Origin: Flavobacterium urumqiense
GTDB lineage: Bacteria; Bacteroidota; Bacteroidia; Flavobacteriales; Flavobacteriaceae
DNA length: 64,000 nt
Assembly (NCBI RefSeq): GCF_900108015.1
Contig: NZ_FNVP01000007.1
Span: 62,001 to 126,000, forward strand
Direction: 5' to 3'
Position 1 is the stretch's first letter. The number at the start of each line of letters is the position of its first letter. A program made the translations under genes and the position numbers. The notes under the pieces are model-generated. The model saw only the letters and a program-made list of their open reading frames with translations, was not told where the DNA came from and did no database searches. This document shows, one piece after another, positions 28,651 to 39,095 of this stretch.

Positions 28651-28686
28651 AAAGGGTTTGACTTTAATTAAAAAGTCAAACCCTTT
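28651..28686. terminator. strong bidirectional terminator
   Basis: A perfect 15-bp stem AAAGGGTTTGACTTT/AAAGTCAAACCCTTT with a six-base loop and T-runs on both strands. It serves carA (minus) and the old esterase gene (plus), so the terminator is intact although the esterase is dead. Confidence 0.92.
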
Positions 28687-28725
28687 TTTTGAATTGATAA
28701 GTTTACAGGAAAACCCTACAAAGCA

Positions 28726-29826
28726 TTATCGTTTTATATTTTCAATGAATTGATCAAATAAATAAGAAGAATCATGAGGACCGGGGCTAGCTTCTGGGTG
28801 GTATTGAACGGAGAAACAATTTTTATTCTTCATGCGCATACCAGCAACAGTTCCATCATTCAGATGAAGATGTGTAATCTCTAAGTCTGGATGATTATCC
28901 AACTCTTTTTTGTTTACCGCAAAACCATGATTTTGAGAAGTAATTTCCCCTTTTCCGGTAATAATATTTTTTACAGGGTGGTTTATTCCTCTATGTCCGT
29001 TAAACATTTTATAAGTCGAAACTCCATTTGCCAAACCAATTACTTGATGTCCTAAACAAATTCCAAATAGAGGTTTGTTATTTTCAAGAATTTCTTTAGC
29101 TACTTGAATAGCACCAGAAAGAGGCTCGGGATCACCAGGACCATTTGATAAGAAGTAGCCATCCGGGTTAAAACCAGCTAAATCTTGGTAAGAAGAATCA
29201 AAAGGAAATACTTTGATGTAACAATCTCTTTTGGAAAGATTACGAAGTATATTCATTTTAATTCCTAAGTCAAGAGCGGAGATTTTATATGTTGCATTCT
29301 CATCACCATAAAAATATGGTTCTGTTGTTGAAACTTTAGATGCTAATTCCAATCCTTTCATATCTGGAACTTTTGCCAATGAAGCTTTCAACTCTTCAAT
29401 TGGTGTATCATCTGTACAAATCACAGCATTCATAGCCCCGTTATCACGTATGTAGCTTACTAGCGCACGTGTATCAACATCAGATATGCAGATAAGATTT
29501 TGTTCAATAAAATAGTCTTCTAAACTCCCTGAAGCTCTTTCACGAGAATAATTGAAGCTAAAATTTTTACAAACCAAACCAGCAATTTTAATATTTTTTG
29601 ATTCAACTTCTGAATCGTCTACGCCATAATTCCCTATATGGGCATTAGTCGCTACCATCAATTGACCGTAATAAGAAGGATCGGTGAATATTTCTTGGTA
29701 ACCTGTCATTCCTGTGTTAAAACAAACCTCTCCATAGGTGGTTCCGCTGATTCCAATAGATTTCCCATGGAATATGGTTCCGTCACTTAATAGAAGAATT
29801 GCTTTTTGTCGTGTTGTATATTTCAT
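28726..29826 (-). CDS. carA: carbamoyl-phosphate synthase small (glutaminase) subunit
   Basis: The class I amidotransferase subunit supplies ammonia from glutamine to CarB for arginine and pyrimidine synthesis. The 366-residue protein has the N-terminal CPSase domain (TGEVCFNTGMTGYQE at about 31-46 is diagnostic) and the GATase domain with catalytic Cys in FGICLGHQ and His/Glu in YHPEASPGP. carB is not next to it on either side, which is common in this phylum. A promoter with both TTG and TAAATTTG boxes lies directly upstream. No arginine- or pyrimidine-responsive leader structure is apparent, as the leader is about 20 bp. Confidence 0.97.
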   Translation of the reverse strand: MKYTTRQKAILLLSDGTIFHGKSIGISGTTYGEVCFNTGMTGYQEIFTDPSYYGQLMVATNAHIGNYGVDDSEVESKNIKIAGLVCKNFSFNYSRERASGSLEDYFIEQNLICISDVDTRALVSYIRDNGAMNAVICTDDTPIEELKASLAKVPDMKGLELASKVSTTEPYFYGDENATYKISALDLGIKMNILRNLSKRDCYIKVFPFDSSYQDLAGFNPDGYFLSNGPGDPEPLSGAIQVAKEILENNKPLFGICLGHQVIGLANGVSTYKMFNGHRGINHPVKNIITGKGEITSQNHGFAVNKKELDNHPDLEITHLHLNDGTVAGMRMKNKNCFSVQYHPEASPGPHDSSYLFDQFIENIKR

Positions 29827-29844
29827 GTGTAGTTAAATATTGTG

Positions 29845-29875
29845 CAAATTTAATTCTTTAAACCAATGGATGCAA
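29845..29875 (-). promoter_or_regulatory. carA promoter (TTG-N20-TAAATTTG)
   Basis: On the minus strand a TTG (29873-29875) lies 20 bp upstream of TAAATTTG (29845-29852), within the spacing range of the flavobacterial consensus. The ATG is 18 bp further on. Confidence 0.65.
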
Positions 29876-29990
29876 TGTTTTTTAAAATTTATATTTTTAA
29901 ACAGAATTAGGCAAGGATTAAAAAAAAAAGTTTTGAACTCTCAATTATATCTTTATGCAAAACTTCTTATGAAAAACATTCGTTCTACGT

Positions 29991-30113
29991 AGCCCTGATT
30001 ACTTCACCGAATTTCTATTTTCCTCGGAGTTCAGTGAACTTCGTTTAAAGCGACATCCTTTTCTGAAATTTTGACAAAGGAAGAATTAGAAAAAAGATAT
30101 AGCGAAAAGCAGG
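29991..30113. repeat. structured intergenic element, copy 2 (agcccTGAT family)
   Basis: It starts 'agccctgattac', has 'gcgacatccttttct' in the middle, and ends 'agaaaaaagatatagcg' and 'aaagcagg'. The frame matches copies at 21064 and 61314. The central part is longer and has several small inverted repeats. It lies in the 400-bp gap between rplQ and carA, where no gene is seen. Confidence 0.7.
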
Positions 30114-30173
30114 TAAAATGTTCTTATAAAATATAATGTTCTGCTCCTAAAATTTTAAAAAAAATCAAAAAAA

Positions 30174-30201
30174 AAGGATAAACTAATAAAAGCTTATCCT
30201 T
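30174..30201 (-). terminator. terminator of the ribosomal-protein gene cluster
   Basis: AAGGATAA/TTATCCTT (30174-30181 and 30194-30201) with a nine-base T-run on the minus strand, 29 bp past the rplQ stop. Confidence 0.85.
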
Positions 30202-30229
30202 GATTTTTATTGAATGATTATTTTCATAA

Positions 30230-30715
30230 TTATTCAGCAGCGTCAGTAGTTGTTCCAGCTTCAGCAACTGGAGCTTCAGTAACTTCATCTTTCTTAGCTT
30301 TACCACCACGACGGCTTTTTGTTTTTTTAACTTCTTTTTTACCACCATTGTAAAGTTCATTGAAATCTACTAATTCGATCATTGCCATATCAGCATTATC
30401 TCCTAAACGATTTCCAACTTTAATGATACGTGTGTATCCACCTGGACGGTCTCCTACTTTAGCAGCTACGTCTCTGAACAAGTCAGTTACGGCATATTTG
30501 CTACGTAAGTAAGCAAAAACAATACGACGATTGTGAGTCGTATCAGCTTTCGATTTTGTTATAAGCGGCTCAACGAATTGTTTTAGCGCTTTTGCTTTAG
30601 CAACAGTAGTGTTAATACGTTTGTGCTCGATAAGAGAACAAGCCATATTAGCTAACATAGATTTTCTATGCGCAGTCTGTCTGCTTAAGTGATTGAATTT
30701 TTTTCCGTGTCTCAT
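30230..30715 (-). CDS. rplQ: 50S ribosomal protein L17
   Basis: Binds the 50S subunit near the exit tunnel. At 161 residues it is longer than the 120-130 typical of many bacteria: the conserved domain ([20 protein letters not shown] onwards) ends at about 124. A Lys-rich stretch and then a Ala/Glu/Thr-rich acidic tail follow. Such tails are common in Bacteroidota L17. It closes the alpha cluster, 31 bp after rpoA, and is followed by the cluster terminator. Confidence 0.98.
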   Translation of the reverse strand: MRHGKKFNHLSRQTAHRKSMLANMACSLIEHKRINTTVAKAKALKQFVEPLITKSKADTTHNRRIVFAYLRSKYAVTDLFRDVAAKVGDRPGGYTRIIKVGNRLGDNADMAMIELVDFNELYNGGKKEVKKTKSRRGGKAKKDEVTEAPVAEAGTTTDAAE

Positions 30716-30746
30716 TGCTATGTAAATTTAAACCTTATGGCTTAGA

Positions 30747-31739
30747 TTATTCTTTATCTAGTTTGTATTTTGCTAAATCCATACCGAAGTTCAAATTTTT
30801 AACTGCAACAAGTTCATCAAGTTCAGTTAAAGATTTTTTACCGAAATTACGGAATTTCATTAGGTCATTTTTATTGAACGATACTAAATCACCAAGTGTA
30901 TCAACTTCAGCCGCTTTCAAACAATTTAATGCTCTTACAGATAAATCCATATCAACAAGCTTAGTTTTAAGCAATTGTCTCATATGCAATGACTCTTCAT
31001 CATACGATTCTGTTTGTGCAATTTCGTCAGCCTCGAGTGTAATTCTTTCGTCAGAGAACAACATGAAATGGTGAATTAAAACTTTTGCAGCTTCAGTAAG
31101 GGCATCTTTTGGATTAATTGAACCATCAGTTTTTATTTCAAAAACTAATTTCTCGTAATCTGTTTTTTGCTCTACACGGAAGTTTTCAATGGCATATTTT
31201 ACATTTTTTACCGGAGTAAAAATTGAATCTGTAAAAATAGTTCCAATTGCAGCATTCTGTTTTTTGTTCTCTTCAGCAGGAACATATCCTCTACCTTTTT
31301 CGATCGTTAAATCGAAATTAAGTTTGATTTTACTGTCTAAATTACAGATAACTAGTTCTGGATTCAAAACTTGGAAACCTGAAATAAATTTTTGAAAATC
31401 ACCAGCTGTTAATTGGTCTTTACCTGAAACAGAAATAGTAACTGCTTCATTATCGATATCTTCAATTTGACGTTTGAAACGCACTTGTTTTAGATTAAGG
31501 ATAATTTCGGTAACGTCTTCAACAACTCCTGGAATAGTAGAGAATTCATGATCTACACCTTCAATGCGAACAGATGTGATTGCATAACCTTCTAATGCTG
31601 AAAGCAAAACTCTTCTAAGTGCATTACCAACAGTCAATCCGTAACCAGGTTCTAAAGGTCTGAATTCAAATTTACCTTCAAAATCGGTTGAATCGATCAT
31701 GATAACTTTATCGGGCTTCTGAAAATTAAATATTGCCAT
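30747..31739 (-). CDS. rpoA: RNA polymerase alpha subunit
   Basis: A 330-residue subunit that nucleates RNA polymerase assembly and contacts regulators. The N-terminal dimerisation domain has [20 protein letters not shown] (32-51). The C-terminal domain (about 255-320) keeps the helix-hairpin-helix [23 protein letters not shown] segment and the [14 protein letters not shown] motif that contacts UP-element DNA. Normal length. It sits between rpsD (21 bp) and rplQ (31 bp). Confidence 0.98.
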   Translation of the reverse strand: MAIFNFQKPDKVIMIDSTDFEGKFEFRPLEPGYGLTVGNALRRVLLSALEGYAITSVRIEGVDHEFSTIPGVVEDVTEIILNLKQVRFKRQIEDIDNEAVTISVSGKDQLTAGDFQKFISGFQVLNPELVICNLDSKIKLNFDLTIEKGRGYVPAEENKKQNAAIGTIFTDSIFTPVKNVKYAIENFRVEQKTDYEKLVFEIKTDGSINPKDALTEAAKVLIHHFMLFSDERITLEADEIAQTESYDEESLHMRQLLKTKLVDMDLSVRALNCLKAAEVDTLGDLVSFNKNDLMKFRNFGKKSLTELDELVAVKNLNFGMDLAKYKLDKE

Positions 31740-31760
31740 AAATTTCGACTAAGTCAATTA

Positions 31761-32366
31761 TTATTTGTTGTACAACTCTACGATTAATTGTTCTTTAATG
31801 TTTTCTGGTATTTGAAGTCTCGCAGGTACAGAAACGAAAGTACCTTCTTTGATATCGTTATTCCAAGTAATCCATTCATAAACATGACTTGAATTAGATA
31901 AAGAACGTTCGATAGCTTCTAAAGATTTAGATTTTTCACGAACTGCAACTTTATCACCAGGTTTAAGGTGGTAAGAAGCAATATTTACAACATCACCGTT
32001 AACAGTAACGTGTCTGTGAGAAACAAGTTGTCTCGCTCCTCTTCTAGAAGGAGCTATACCCATTCTAAAAACAACGTTATCTAATCTTGCTTCACATAAT
32101 TGTAAAAGAACTTCACCAGTAACACCTTTAGTAGCTGATGCCTTTTTGAATAAGCCTCTGAATTGTTTTTCTAAAATTCCGTAAGAATATTTAGCTTTTT
32201 GTTTTTCCATTAACTGGATAGCAAATTCAGATTTTTTTCCCCTTTTTTTAGCCATCCCGTGTTGTCCGGGTGGATAATTTCTTTTTTCGAAAGCCTTATC
32301 ATCTCCGAAAATTGCCTCGCCAAATTTACGAGCGATTCTTGTACTAGGACCAGTATATCTTGCCAT
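31761..32366 (-). CDS. rpsD: 30S ribosomal protein S4
   Basis: A primary 16S binder that nucleates the 30S body and acts in decoding fidelity. The 201-residue protein starts [20 protein letters not shown] and holds an S4 RNA-binding domain (about 94-155, [20 protein letters not shown]). The [18 protein letters not shown] region lacks the N-terminal zinc-binding cysteines of some S4 forms. 91 bp separate it from rpsK, a larger gap than elsewhere in the cluster. Confidence 0.98.
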   Translation of the reverse strand: MARYTGPSTRIARKFGEAIFGDDKAFEKRNYPPGQHGMAKKRGKKSEFAIQLMEKQKAKYSYGILEKQFRGLFKKASATKGVTGEVLLQLCEARLDNVVFRMGIAPSRRGARQLVSHRHVTVNGDVVNIASYHLKPGDKVAVREKSKSLEAIERSLSNSSHVYEWITWNNDIKEGTFVSVPARLQIPENIKEQLIVELYNK

Positions 32367-32457
32367 TTTAAATTGTTTAAGATAGAGATTATGAATTCAG
32401 GTCTTATCCTTCGATAATCGTTATTCTATCTAGGTTATACTAAAAATATTTTGAGTA

Positions 32458-32841
32458 TTAAACTCTACGTCTTTTAGGAGGACGACATCCATTATGAGGC
32501 ATTGGAGTAACATCGATAATCTCTGTAACTTCAATTCCACCATTATGCAAAGAACGAATAGCAGACTCACGTCCGTTTCCTGGTCCTTTAACATAAACTT
32601 TTACTTTTTTAAGTCCAGCCTCAAGAGCTACTTTACTACAATCTTCTGCTGCCATTTGGGCTGCGTATGGAGTGTTCTTTTTAGAACCTCTAAAACCCAT
32701 CTTACCAGCTGAAGACCAAGAAATAACTTCACCTTTTTTGTTTGTCAAAGAAATGATGATGTTATTGAAGGTAGCAGAAATATGAGCCTCTCCCGTTGAT
32801 TCAACGATAACTTTACGTTTTTTTGCAGTTGCTTTAGCCAT
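32458..32841 (-). CDS. rpsK: 30S ribosomal protein S11
   Basis: Forms the 30S platform and binds near the mRNA exit path. The 127-residue protein has the usual basic N-terminus ([11 protein letters not shown]), [27 protein letters not shown] and the C-terminal [18 protein letters not shown]. The NG in HNGCR is the site often converted to isoaspartate in S11. It lies 8 bp from rpsM. Confidence 0.98.
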   Translation of the reverse strand: MAKATAKKRKVIVESTGEAHISATFNNIIISLTNKKGEVISWSSAGKMGFRGSKKNTPYAAQMAAEDCSKVALEAGLKKVKVYVKGPGNGRESAIRSLHNGGIEVTEIIDVTPMPHNGCRPPKRRRV

Positions 32842-32849
32842 ATTACTTA

Positions 32850-33224
32850 TTATTTAGTTGCTTTTTTCTTATTAGCAACAGTTTTTCTTTTACCTTTTCT
32901 TGTTCTAGAGTTGTTTTTAGTTCTTTGCCCTCTTAAAGGAAGACCAGTTCTATGACGGATACCTCTATAACAACCAATATCCATTAAACGTTTGATGTTT
33001 AAAGAAACTTCAGAACGTAATTCTCCTTCAATTTTAAATGCTGATACTGCTTCACGAATTGCTCCGATCTCATCATCATTCCAATCTTGAACTTTTTTAT
33101 CTTGGCTAACTTGAGCTTTTTCTAAAATCTCAATAGCTCTACTATTTCCTAATCCGAAGATGTAGGTAAGTGCTATAACACCTCTCTTATTTTTTGGGAT
33201 ATCTACCCCTGCTATTCTTGCCAT
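32850..33224 (-). CDS. rpsM: 30S ribosomal protein S13
   Basis: In the 30S head, contacts the P-site tRNA and bridges to 50S. The 124-residue protein has [20 protein letters not shown] at the start, the helix-hairpin region and the C-terminal [18 protein letters not shown] basic tail. Two bases separate it from the rpmJ stop codon, so the two are tightly coupled. Confidence 0.98.
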   Translation of the reverse strand: MARIAGVDIPKNKRGVIALTYIFGLGNSRAIEILEKAQVSQDKKVQDWNDDEIGAIREAVSAFKIEGELRSEVSLNIKRLMDIGCYRGIRHRTGLPLRGQRTKNNSRTRKGKRKTVANKKKATK

Positions 33225-33226
33225 AA

Positions 33227-33343
33227 TTATCCTTGTCTTTGTTTAAATCTAGGATTCTTTTTGTTTATTACGTACAATCTCCCTTTTCTTCGCACAATTT
33301 TGCACTCGGGACTTCTCTTTTTTACTGAAGCTCTAACTTTCAT
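33227..33343 (-). CDS. rpmJ: 50S ribosomal protein L36
   Basis: A 38-residue protein encoded between infA and rps[21 protein letters not shown], then [18 protein letters not shown]. This is L36 in full, with ATG at 33343 and TAA at 33227. Of the four zinc ligands of the C+ form only Cys14 remains; Ser, Asn and Phe stand in the others, so it is a zinc-free form. Together with the long S14 it suggests ribosomes that need little zinc. Confidence 0.97.
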   Translation of the reverse strand: MKVRASVKKRSPECKIVRRKGRLYVINKKNPRFKQRQG

Positions 33344-33355
33344 TTTGAATATCCT

Positions 33356-33571
33356 TTAATATCTATAAGTAATTCTTGCTTTTGACAAATCGTAAGGGCT
33401 CATTTCTAGTTTCACTTTATCACCAGGTAATAATTTGATGTAATGCATACGCATTTTTCCAGATATGTGGGCAATTACAATATGTCCATTCTCTAACTCT
33501 ACACGGAACATTGCATTTGATAATGCTTCAATGATTGATCCGTCTTGTTCTATTGCTGATTGTTTTGCCAT
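33356..33571 (-). CDS. infA: translation initiation factor IF-1
   Basis: A 71-residue OB-fold protein that binds the 30S A site during initiation. [20 protein letters not shown] at the start and [28 protein letters not shown] residues further on are standard. It lies 3 bp after secY and 12 bp before rpmJ. Confidence 0.98.
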   Translation of the reverse strand: MAKQSAIEQDGSIIEALSNAMFRVELENGHIVIAHISGKMRMHYIKLLPGDKVKLEMSPYDLSKARITYRY

Positions 33572-33574
33572 AAG

Positions 33575-34921
33575 TTAAGCTACTGCCTTTCTATTTTTAC
33601 CACTTTTCATTAAACCATCATAATGTTTGTTTAACAAATATGAATTAATTTGTTGAATCGTATCTATGGCAACACCAACCATAATTATTAATGAAGTACC
33701 TCCAAAAAACATTGCCCAAGATTGTTGAACATCCATAAGACTCACAACAATTGCTGGGAACACAGCTATCAAGGCGAGAAATAAAGATCCTGGAAAAGTT
33801 ATTAAAGACATCACCTTGTCAAGATAATCAGAGGTTTCTACTCCAGGTCTAACACCAGGAATAAAACCACCGCTTCTCTTTAAATCATCAGACATTTTGT
33901 TAGTAGGAACTGTAATTGCAGTGTAAAAGAAAGTGAATACAACTATTAAAGTTGCAAATACAAAATTATACCAAAAACCGAACATATTACTAAAAGCGCC
34001 AACAATTGATTGTGATGCATCTGATTTAGATAAACCTGCTACGGCAGCAGGAATAAACATGATTGCCTGAGCAAATATAATAGGCATAACACCAGAAGCA
34101 TTAAGCTTCAATGGAATCCATTGTCTATTTCCACCCATTAAATCTTGTTCATAATCACCTGAAGTTGTACGACGAGCATACTGAACTGGTATCTTTCTAA
34201 TTGCCATCACAAGTAAAACACACGCAATAATAACTAAAAGCCAAATAATAATTTCGATAACCAATAACATCGGCCCCCCGTTATTGTTAGTAACCCTAGT
34301 TGTGAATTCCTGTATAAAAGCTTGAGGAAACCTCGCCAAGATACCAACCATAATCAACAATGATATACCGTTTCCAATACCTTTATCAGTGATTTTTTCT
34401 CCTAACCACATGGCAAAAATTGTACCTGTCACTAAGATAATTACTGAAGAAAATAAAAATTCAAATGAATTAAATCCTAACAAAAAAGCACTACTAGGCA
34501 AGGTTTTATACAAATTATAAATGTAAGTCGGACCTTGAACCAAAGTAATACCTATTGTTAACCAACGGGTAATTTGATTAATCTTTTTTCTACCACTTTC
34601 CCCATCGCTTTGAAGCTTTTGTAAATATGGAATCGCAATTCCCATTAACTGAACAACAATAGACGCAGAAATATATGGCATTATCCCTAAAGCAAAAACT
34701 GAAGCTTTAGAGAAAGCGCCTCCGGTAAACATATCTAGAATAGATCCAATACCATTTTTGGTTTGACCAGCCAAACTATTTAATTGAGTTGCATCAATTC
34801 CAGGAAGTGTAACGTGTGCTCCAAAACGATAAACTAAAAGAAGTCCTAAAGTTATTAAGATTCTATTTTTCAGCTCCTCAATTTTCCAAACATTACTTAT
34901 TGATTCAATAAATTTCTTCAT
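33575..34921 (-). CDS. secY: preprotein translocase subunit SecY
   Basis: The channel subunit of the Sec translocon in the cytoplasmic membrane. The 448-residue protein has ten predicted helices; the plug region (GIGSILDMFTGGAFSKASVF, about 56-75) and the GIGNGISLLIMVGI segment (about 182-195) are SecY signatures. PGVRPGVETSDYL near 358 is in the cytosolic loop that contacts SecA and the ribosome. It follows rplO by 13 bp, the usual spc order. Confidence 0.98.
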   Translation of the reverse strand: MKKFIESISNVWKIEELKNRILITLGLLLVYRFGAHVTLPGIDATQLNSLAGQTKNGIGSILDMFTGGAFSKASVFALGIMPYISASIVVQLMGIAIPYLQKLQSDGESGRKKINQITRWLTIGITLVQGPTYIYNLYKTLPSSAFLLGFNSFEFLFSSVIILVTGTIFAMWLGEKITDKGIGNGISLLIMVGILARFPQAFIQEFTTRVTNNNGGPMLLVIEIIIWLLVIIACVLLVMAIRKIPVQYARRTTSGDYEQDLMGGNRQWIPLKLNASGVMPIIFAQAIMFIPAAVAGLSKSDASQSIVGAFSNMFGFWYNFVFATLIVVFTFFYTAITVPTNKMSDDLKRSGGFIPGVRPGVETSDYLDKVMSLITFPGSLFLALIAVFPAIVVSLMDVQQSWAMFFGGTSLIIMVGVAIDTIQQINSYLLNKHYDGLMKSGKNRKAVA

Positions 34922-34934
34922 ATTAATAGAAAAA

Positions 34935-35387
34935 TTACATGGTTACAGCCTCTCCGCCAGCAGCTTCAATAGCAGCTTTTGCAGTAGCAGTAAATTTGTG
35001 AGCGGTTACTTTTAATTTTGCTGTCAATTCACCTCTACCTAAAATCTTAACGATTTCATTTTTGGTAGCCAAACGATTAGCAACATAGACTGTCATATCA
35101 ACAGTGTCTTTAATCACTCCATTATCAACTAATAATTGAAGTGTGTCAAGATTAACACCTTCGTAATCTTTACGATTGATGTTTGTAAAACCGAACTTAG
35201 GCACACGTCTTTGAAGTGGCATTTGCCCACCCTCAAAACCAATCTTTTTAGAATAACCAGAACGAGATTTTGCTCCTTTGTGACCTCTTGCAGAAGTACC
35301 ACCTTTTCCAGAACCTTCTCCTCTACCTAATCTTTTATTTTGATTGTGTGTAGAACCTTCAGCAGGTTGTAAATTACTTAAATTCAT
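34935..35387 (-). CDS. rplO: 50S ribosomal protein L15
   Basis: Late-assembling 50S protein near the central protuberance. 150 residues, with the glycine/lysine-rich N-terminus ([20 protein letters not shown], 19-38) followed by [18 protein letters not shown]. 11 bp separate it from rpmD. Confidence 0.98.
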   Translation of the reverse strand: MNLSNLQPAEGSTHNQNKRLGRGEGSGKGGTSARGHKGAKSRSGYSKKIGFEGGQMPLQRRVPKFGFTNINRKDYEGVNLDTLQLLVDNGVIKDTVDMTVYVANRLATKNEIVKILGRGELTAKLKVTAHKFTATAKAAIEAAGGEAVTM

Positions 35388-35398
35388 AACAGTATTTG

Positions 35399-35581
35399 TT
35401 ATTTAGTTTCTTCAACAGAAACTAAGTGTTTAACTTTATTTATCATCCCAAGGATTGTAGGATTTGAATCATGCTCTACAATTTGTCCCATTTTACGTAG
35501 ACCTAAAGCTTCCAAACCTCTTTTTTGAGTAAGAGGGCAGTTGATTTTGCTTCTAACTTGTTTTACTAATAATTTAGCCAT
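35399..35581 (-). CDS. rpmD: 50S ribosomal protein L30
   Basis: A 60-residue protein: [20 protein letters not shown] then [20 protein letters not shown]. Length is standard. Present in many but not all bacteria; here it keeps its usual place between rpsE and rplO. Confidence 0.97.
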   Translation of the reverse strand: MAKLLVKQVRSKINCPLTQKRGLEALGLRKMGQIVEHDSNPTILGMINKVKHLVSVEETK

Positions 35582-35593
35582 AATTTCCTTGAA

Positions 35594-36121
35594 TTAACCT
35601 TTAAAAACTTTTTCTAAAGAAACACCTCTTTGTTTTGCAACAGTATAAGCACTTCTCATTTGTAATAAAGCATCAAAAGTTGCTTTCACTACGTTGTGAG
35701 GATTTGAAGATCCTTGAGATTTAGATAATACATCATGAATACCTACTGATTCAAGAACTGAACGAACAGCTCCACCAGCAATAACTCCTGTACCATGAGA
35801 GGCAGGAATTAAAAATACACGTGCACCACCAAATTTACCTTTTTGTTCGTGAGGAACTGATTGACCATTCAGAGGAATTTTTACTAAATTTTTCTTTGCA
35901 TCTTCCACTGCTTTCGCAATTGCTTCAGAAACATCTTTAGATTTTCCTAATCCGTGACCAACAACCCCATTTTCATCACCTACGACTACAATAGCAGAAA
36001 AACCAAAAGCTCTACCTCCCTTTGTAACCTTAGTAACACGATTAACACTTACCAGACGATCTTTTAATTCAAGACCACTTGGTTTTACTAGCTCTACATT
36101 CTTGTATTTACTATTAGACAT
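35594..36121 (-). CDS. rpsE: 30S ribosomal protein S5
   Basis: Lines the mRNA entry tunnel with S3 and S4 and affects fidelity. 175 residues; the double-stranded-RNA-like N-domain has [20 protein letters not shown] (27-46) and [14 protein letters not shown]. Residues of the loop where spectinomycin resistance arises (VTKGGRAF) look wild-type. 6 bp from rplR. Confidence 0.98.
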   Translation of the reverse strand: MSNSKYKNVELVKPSGLELKDRLVSVNRVTKVTKGGRAFGFSAIVVVGDENGVVGHGLGKSKDVSEAIAKAVEDAKKNLVKIPLNGQSVPHEQKGKFGGARVFLIPASHGTGVIAGGAVRSVLESVGIHDVLSKSQGSSNPHNVVKATFDALLQMRSAYTVAKQRGVSLEKVFKG

Positions 36122-36127
36122 ACTATA

Positions 36128-36478
36128 TTAGAATTTAAGTCCAGCCGCTCTCGCGCCTTCCGCTAATGATTTAATACGACCGTGATACAAATAACCTCCT
36201 CTATCGAAAGTTACTACCTCTATCCCAGCTTTTATTGCTTTTTCAGCAACTAATTTACCAACTGCTGTAGCAACTTCAATGTTCGTACCGTTACCTATTT
36301 CTTTTTCTCTTGAAGAAGCCGCCAATATAGTAACACCGTTTACGTCATCAATAAGTTGAGCATAAATTTCTTTGTTACTTCTAAATACAGATAGTCTTGG
36401 ATTAGTAGCAGTACCACTAATCGTTTTTCTAATTCTGAATCTAATTCGTTGTCTTCTTTCAGGTTTTGTTAATGACAT
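36128..36478 (-). CDS. rplR: 50S ribosomal protein L18
   Basis: Binds 5S rRNA with L5 in the central protuberance. 116 residues: [20 protein letters not shown] (8-27), [18 protein letters not shown], and the C-terminal [26 protein letters not shown] block. 11 bp from rplF. Confidence 0.98.
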   Translation of the reverse strand: MSLTKPERRQRIRFRIRKTISGTATNPRLSVFRSNKEIYAQLIDDVNGVTILAASSREKEIGNGTNIEVATAVGKLVAEKAIKAGIEVVTFDRGGYLYHGRIKSLAEGARAAGLKF

Positions 36479-36489
36479 AATCTTATTTT

Positions 36490-37032
36490 TTAAGCTGATT
36501 TACCTGCTTTTCTTCTTACTACTTCCCCTACATATTTAACACCTTTCCCTTTGTACGGCTCTGGCTTACGGAAACCTCTAATTTTCGCAGCTACCTGACC
36601 TAAAAGTTGTTTGTCTATTGATGTTAATTTCACAATTGGGTTTTTACCTTTTTCAGATATTGTTTCCAAAACAACTTCTGAAGCAATTTCTAAAACTATA
36701 TTGTGAGAATAACCAAGTGCTAAATCTAATTTTTGTCCTTGATTTGAAGCTCTATAACCAACCCCAACCAATTCTAATGATTTAGTAAAACCATCTGTTA
36801 CGCCGATAATCATGTTATTGATTAAAGATCTGTACAAACCGTGTTTTGCTCTTTGGTCTTTATGATCAGACGATCTCTCTACTTGAACTTGACCGTCTTC
36901 AACTGTAACAGTAACGTCCGAAAACTCCTGAGTTAGTTGACCATTTTTTCCTTTTACTGTAATAATACCATTTGCAACTTCAACAGTTACACCAGCAGGT
37001 ATTACAACCGGACTTTTACCTATTCTTGACAT
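36490..37032 (-). CDS. rplF: 50S ribosomal protein L6
   Basis: Sits near the factor-binding site of 50S. 180 residues in two similar domains; starts [19 protein letters not shown] and ends with the signature [19 protein letters not shown]. 17 bp from rpsH. Confidence 0.98.
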   Translation of the reverse strand: MSRIGKSPVVIPAGVTVEVANGIITVKGKNGQLTQEFSDVTVTVEDGQVQVERSSDHKDQRAKHGLYRSLINNMIIGVTDGFTKSLELVGVGYRASNQGQKLDLALGYSHNIVLEIASEVVLETISEKGKNPIVKLTSIDKQLLGQVAAKIRGFRKPEPYKGKGVKYVGEVVRRKAGKSA

Positions 37033-37049
37033 CTTATATAGTCTTTAAA

Positions 37050-37448
37050 TTAGTATACGTAACAAATTACTTCACCACCAACATTTAATTGCTTGGCTTT
37101 CTTTCCTGTCATCAAACCTTTTGATGTAGAAACAATAGCAATTCCTAATCCATTAAGGATTCTAGGAATAGTTGAAGAACTTGAATATTTACGTAAACCT
37201 GGTTTACTAATTCTTTGGATATCTTTAATTACTGACTCTTTAGTATCTTTATCATACTTCAAAGCGATTTTGATTGAACCCTGAACAGCGTTGTCTTCAA
37301 ATTTGTAACTTAAGATATAACCTTGATCAAATAAGATCTTTGTTATTTCTTTTTTTAGATTAGATGCAGGAATTTCAACAACTTTGTGGTTTGCAGCCAC
37401 TGCGTTACGAACTCTTGTCAAATAATCGGCAATAGGATCTGTATACAT
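37050..37448 (-). CDS. rpsH: 30S ribosomal protein S8
   Basis: Binds the 16S central domain and, in some bacteria, represses the spc operon. The ATG at 37448 gives 132 residues starting [16 protein letters not shown], the normal S8 start and length. A TTG three codons earlier is in frame but less likely. The C-terminal [20 protein letters not shown] motif is intact. Upstream is a gap of 122 bp before rpsN, the longest in the spc part; it has no obvious box or hairpin. Confidence 0.97.
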   Translation of the reverse strand: MYTDPIADYLTRVRNAVAANHKVVEIPASNLKKEITKILFDQGYILSYKFEDNAVQGSIKIALKYDKDTKESVIKDIQRISKPGLRKYSSSSTIPRILNGLGIAIVSTSKGLMTGKKAKQLNVGGEVICYVY

Positions 37449-37570
37449 GTGTATCAATTTGCGGTTTTGGTTTTCAATAAACTATTTATCGAACCTGAAA
37501 CCAATTTATAAATATTAATGATACAGACAAAACTACGTTAAGTCTGTATCAGGACGTAATAAATTACGTC

Positions 37571-37840
37571 TTACCAAGATGCTTTTTTAACACCAGGTAT
37601 CAATCCGTTATTTGCCATTTCACGAAATGTAACACGTGAAAGACCGAATTGACGCATATACCCTCTAGGTCTACCTGTTAATTTACAACGATTGTGCAAA
37701 CGAACTGGCGAAGCATTTTTTGGTAACTTTTGCAAACCTACAAAATCTCCAGCTTCTAACAAAGCTTTTCTTTTCTCAGCATACTTTGCTACCGTTTTTT
37801 CTCTCTTAACCTCGCGGGCTTTCATTGATTCTTTAGCCAT
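37571..37840 (-). CDS. rpsN: 30S ribosomal protein S14 (zinc-independent long form)
   Basis: 89 residues in the 30S head. [20 protein letters not shown] at the start and [20 protein letters not shown] (50-69) are the markers of S14. The CxxC zinc motifs of the short form are absent, so this is the zinc-free type. 3 bp from rplE. Confidence 0.98.
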   Translation of the reverse strand: MAKESMKAREVKREKTVAKYAEKRKALLEAGDFVGLQKLPKNASPVRLHNRCKLTGRPRGYMRQFGLSRVTFREMANNGLIPGVKKASW

Positions 37841-37843
37841 GTC

Positions 37844-38395
37844 TTAATTCTTTTTAAAAGGTAATCCTAATTCTGTCAATAGAGACTTTGCTTCTTTATC
37901 CGTTTTTGCAGTTGTTACAAAAGAGATATCCATACCTGAAATTTTGTTTACTTTGTCAATATCAATTTCTGGGAAAATGATTTGTTCCAAAACTCCAAGG
38001 TTGTAATTTCCTCTTCCGTCAAAACCAGTAGCTTTAATACCACTGAAATCTCTTACACGTGGTAAAGCTGAAGTAATAAGTCTATCTAAAAACTCATACA
38101 TTCTTTCTCCACGTAAAGTAACTTTTGCTCCAATAGGCATCCCTTTTCTCAATTTGAATGACGCGACGTCTTTCTTTGAAATAGTAGATATTGCTTTCTG
38201 TCCAGTGATCTTTGTTAACTCATCAACTGCATAGTCAATTAGTTTTTTATCAGATACAGCTGCACCAACTCCTTTACTTAAAACGATTTTGTCCAATTTT
38301 GGAACTTGCATTACGTTTACGTATCCGAATTCCTCTTTAAGAGCAGCAATTACTCTGCTCTTATATTCTTCTTTTAGTCTAGGTATATATGCCAT
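37844..38395 (-). CDS. rplE: 50S ribosomal protein L5
   Basis: Holds 5S rRNA and contacts P-site tRNA and S13. 183 residues; [20 protein letters not shown] (29-48), [20 protein letters not shown] and DFSGI are typical. 2 bp from rplX. Confidence 0.98.
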   Translation of the reverse strand: MAYIPRLKEEYKSRVIAALKEEFGYVNVMQVPKLDKIVLSKGVGAAVSDKKLIDYAVDELTKITGQKAISTISKKDVASFKLRKGMPIGAKVTLRGERMYEFLDRLITSALPRVRDFSGIKATGFDGRGNYNLGVLEQIIFPEIDIDKVNKISGMDISFVTTAKTDKEAKSLLTELGLPFKKN

Positions 38396-38397
38396 TA

Positions 38398-38712
38398 CTA
38401 TAGTACTTGATTAGATTTTTTTGAAAATCTTACTTTCTTATCTCCTTCAACTCTAATACCAACTCTAGTTGTTTCCTTAGTTTTAGGATCAATTAGAGAG
38501 ATGTTAGATATTTGTATAGAAGCTTCTTTCTTCACGATACCACCTTGAGGGCTTTTAGCACTAGGTTTCGTATGTTTTGAAACCATATTTACACCTTCAA
38601 CAATCGCTTTGTTTTTCTCACGGTAAACACGTAATACTTTACCTTCAGCACCTTTATGGTCTCCAGCAATTACTCTTACGATGTCACCTGATTTTATTTT
38701 TAGCTTTATCAT
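38398..38712 (-). CDS. rplX: 50S ribosomal protein L24
   Basis: An assembly initiator near the tunnel exit. 104 residues with the KOW motif at the N-terminus ([20 protein letters not shown], 7-26). 12 bp from rplN. Confidence 0.98.
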   Translation of the reverse strand: MIKLKIKSGDIVRVIAGDHKGAEGKVLRVYREKNKAIVEGVNMVSKHTKPSAKSPQGGIVKKEASIQISNISLIDPKTKETTRVGIRVEGDKKVRFSKKSNQVL

Positions 38713-38724
38713 CTTAAAAACGAA

Positions 38725-39093
38725 TTAAAGCACTTCTGGTGCTAATGATACAATTTTCATGAATTGTTTTTCACGAAGTTCTCTTGCTACCGGACCAAAA
38801 ACACGAGTTCCTCTCATTTCACCAGCAGCATTCAATAACACACATGCGTTGTCATCAAATCTAATGTATGAACCATCGGCTCTTCTTACTTCTTTTTTGG
38901 TACGTACAACAACTGCAGTTGAAACAGCTCCTTTTTTAACGCTTCCGTTAGGAGCAGTATCTTTGATAGAAACTACAATCTTGTCACCAACAGAGGCATA
39001 CCTTCTTTTGGTACCTCCTAAAACACGGATAGTTAAAACTTCCTTTGCTCCAGTGTTATCTGCTACTTTTAGTCTTGATTCTTGTTGTACCAT
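38725..39093 (-). CDS. rplN: 50S ribosomal protein L14
   Basis: Subunit-interface protein. 122 residues: [19 protein letters not shown] (1-19), then [16 protein letters not shown], and [16 protein letters not shown] near the end. 2 bp from rpsQ. Confidence 0.98.
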   Translation of the reverse strand: MVQQESRLKVADNTGAKEVLTIRVLGGTKRRYASVGDKIVVSIKDTAPNGSVKKGAVSTAVVVRTKKEVRRADGSYIRFDDNACVLLNAAGEMRGTRVFGPVARELREKQFMKIVSLAPEVL

Positions 39094-39095
39094 AA

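Noticed and set aside
28550..28753. Plus-strand frame of 67 codons
   Set aside because: It is the wrong frame of the degraded esterase end and runs through the terminator into carA on the other strand.
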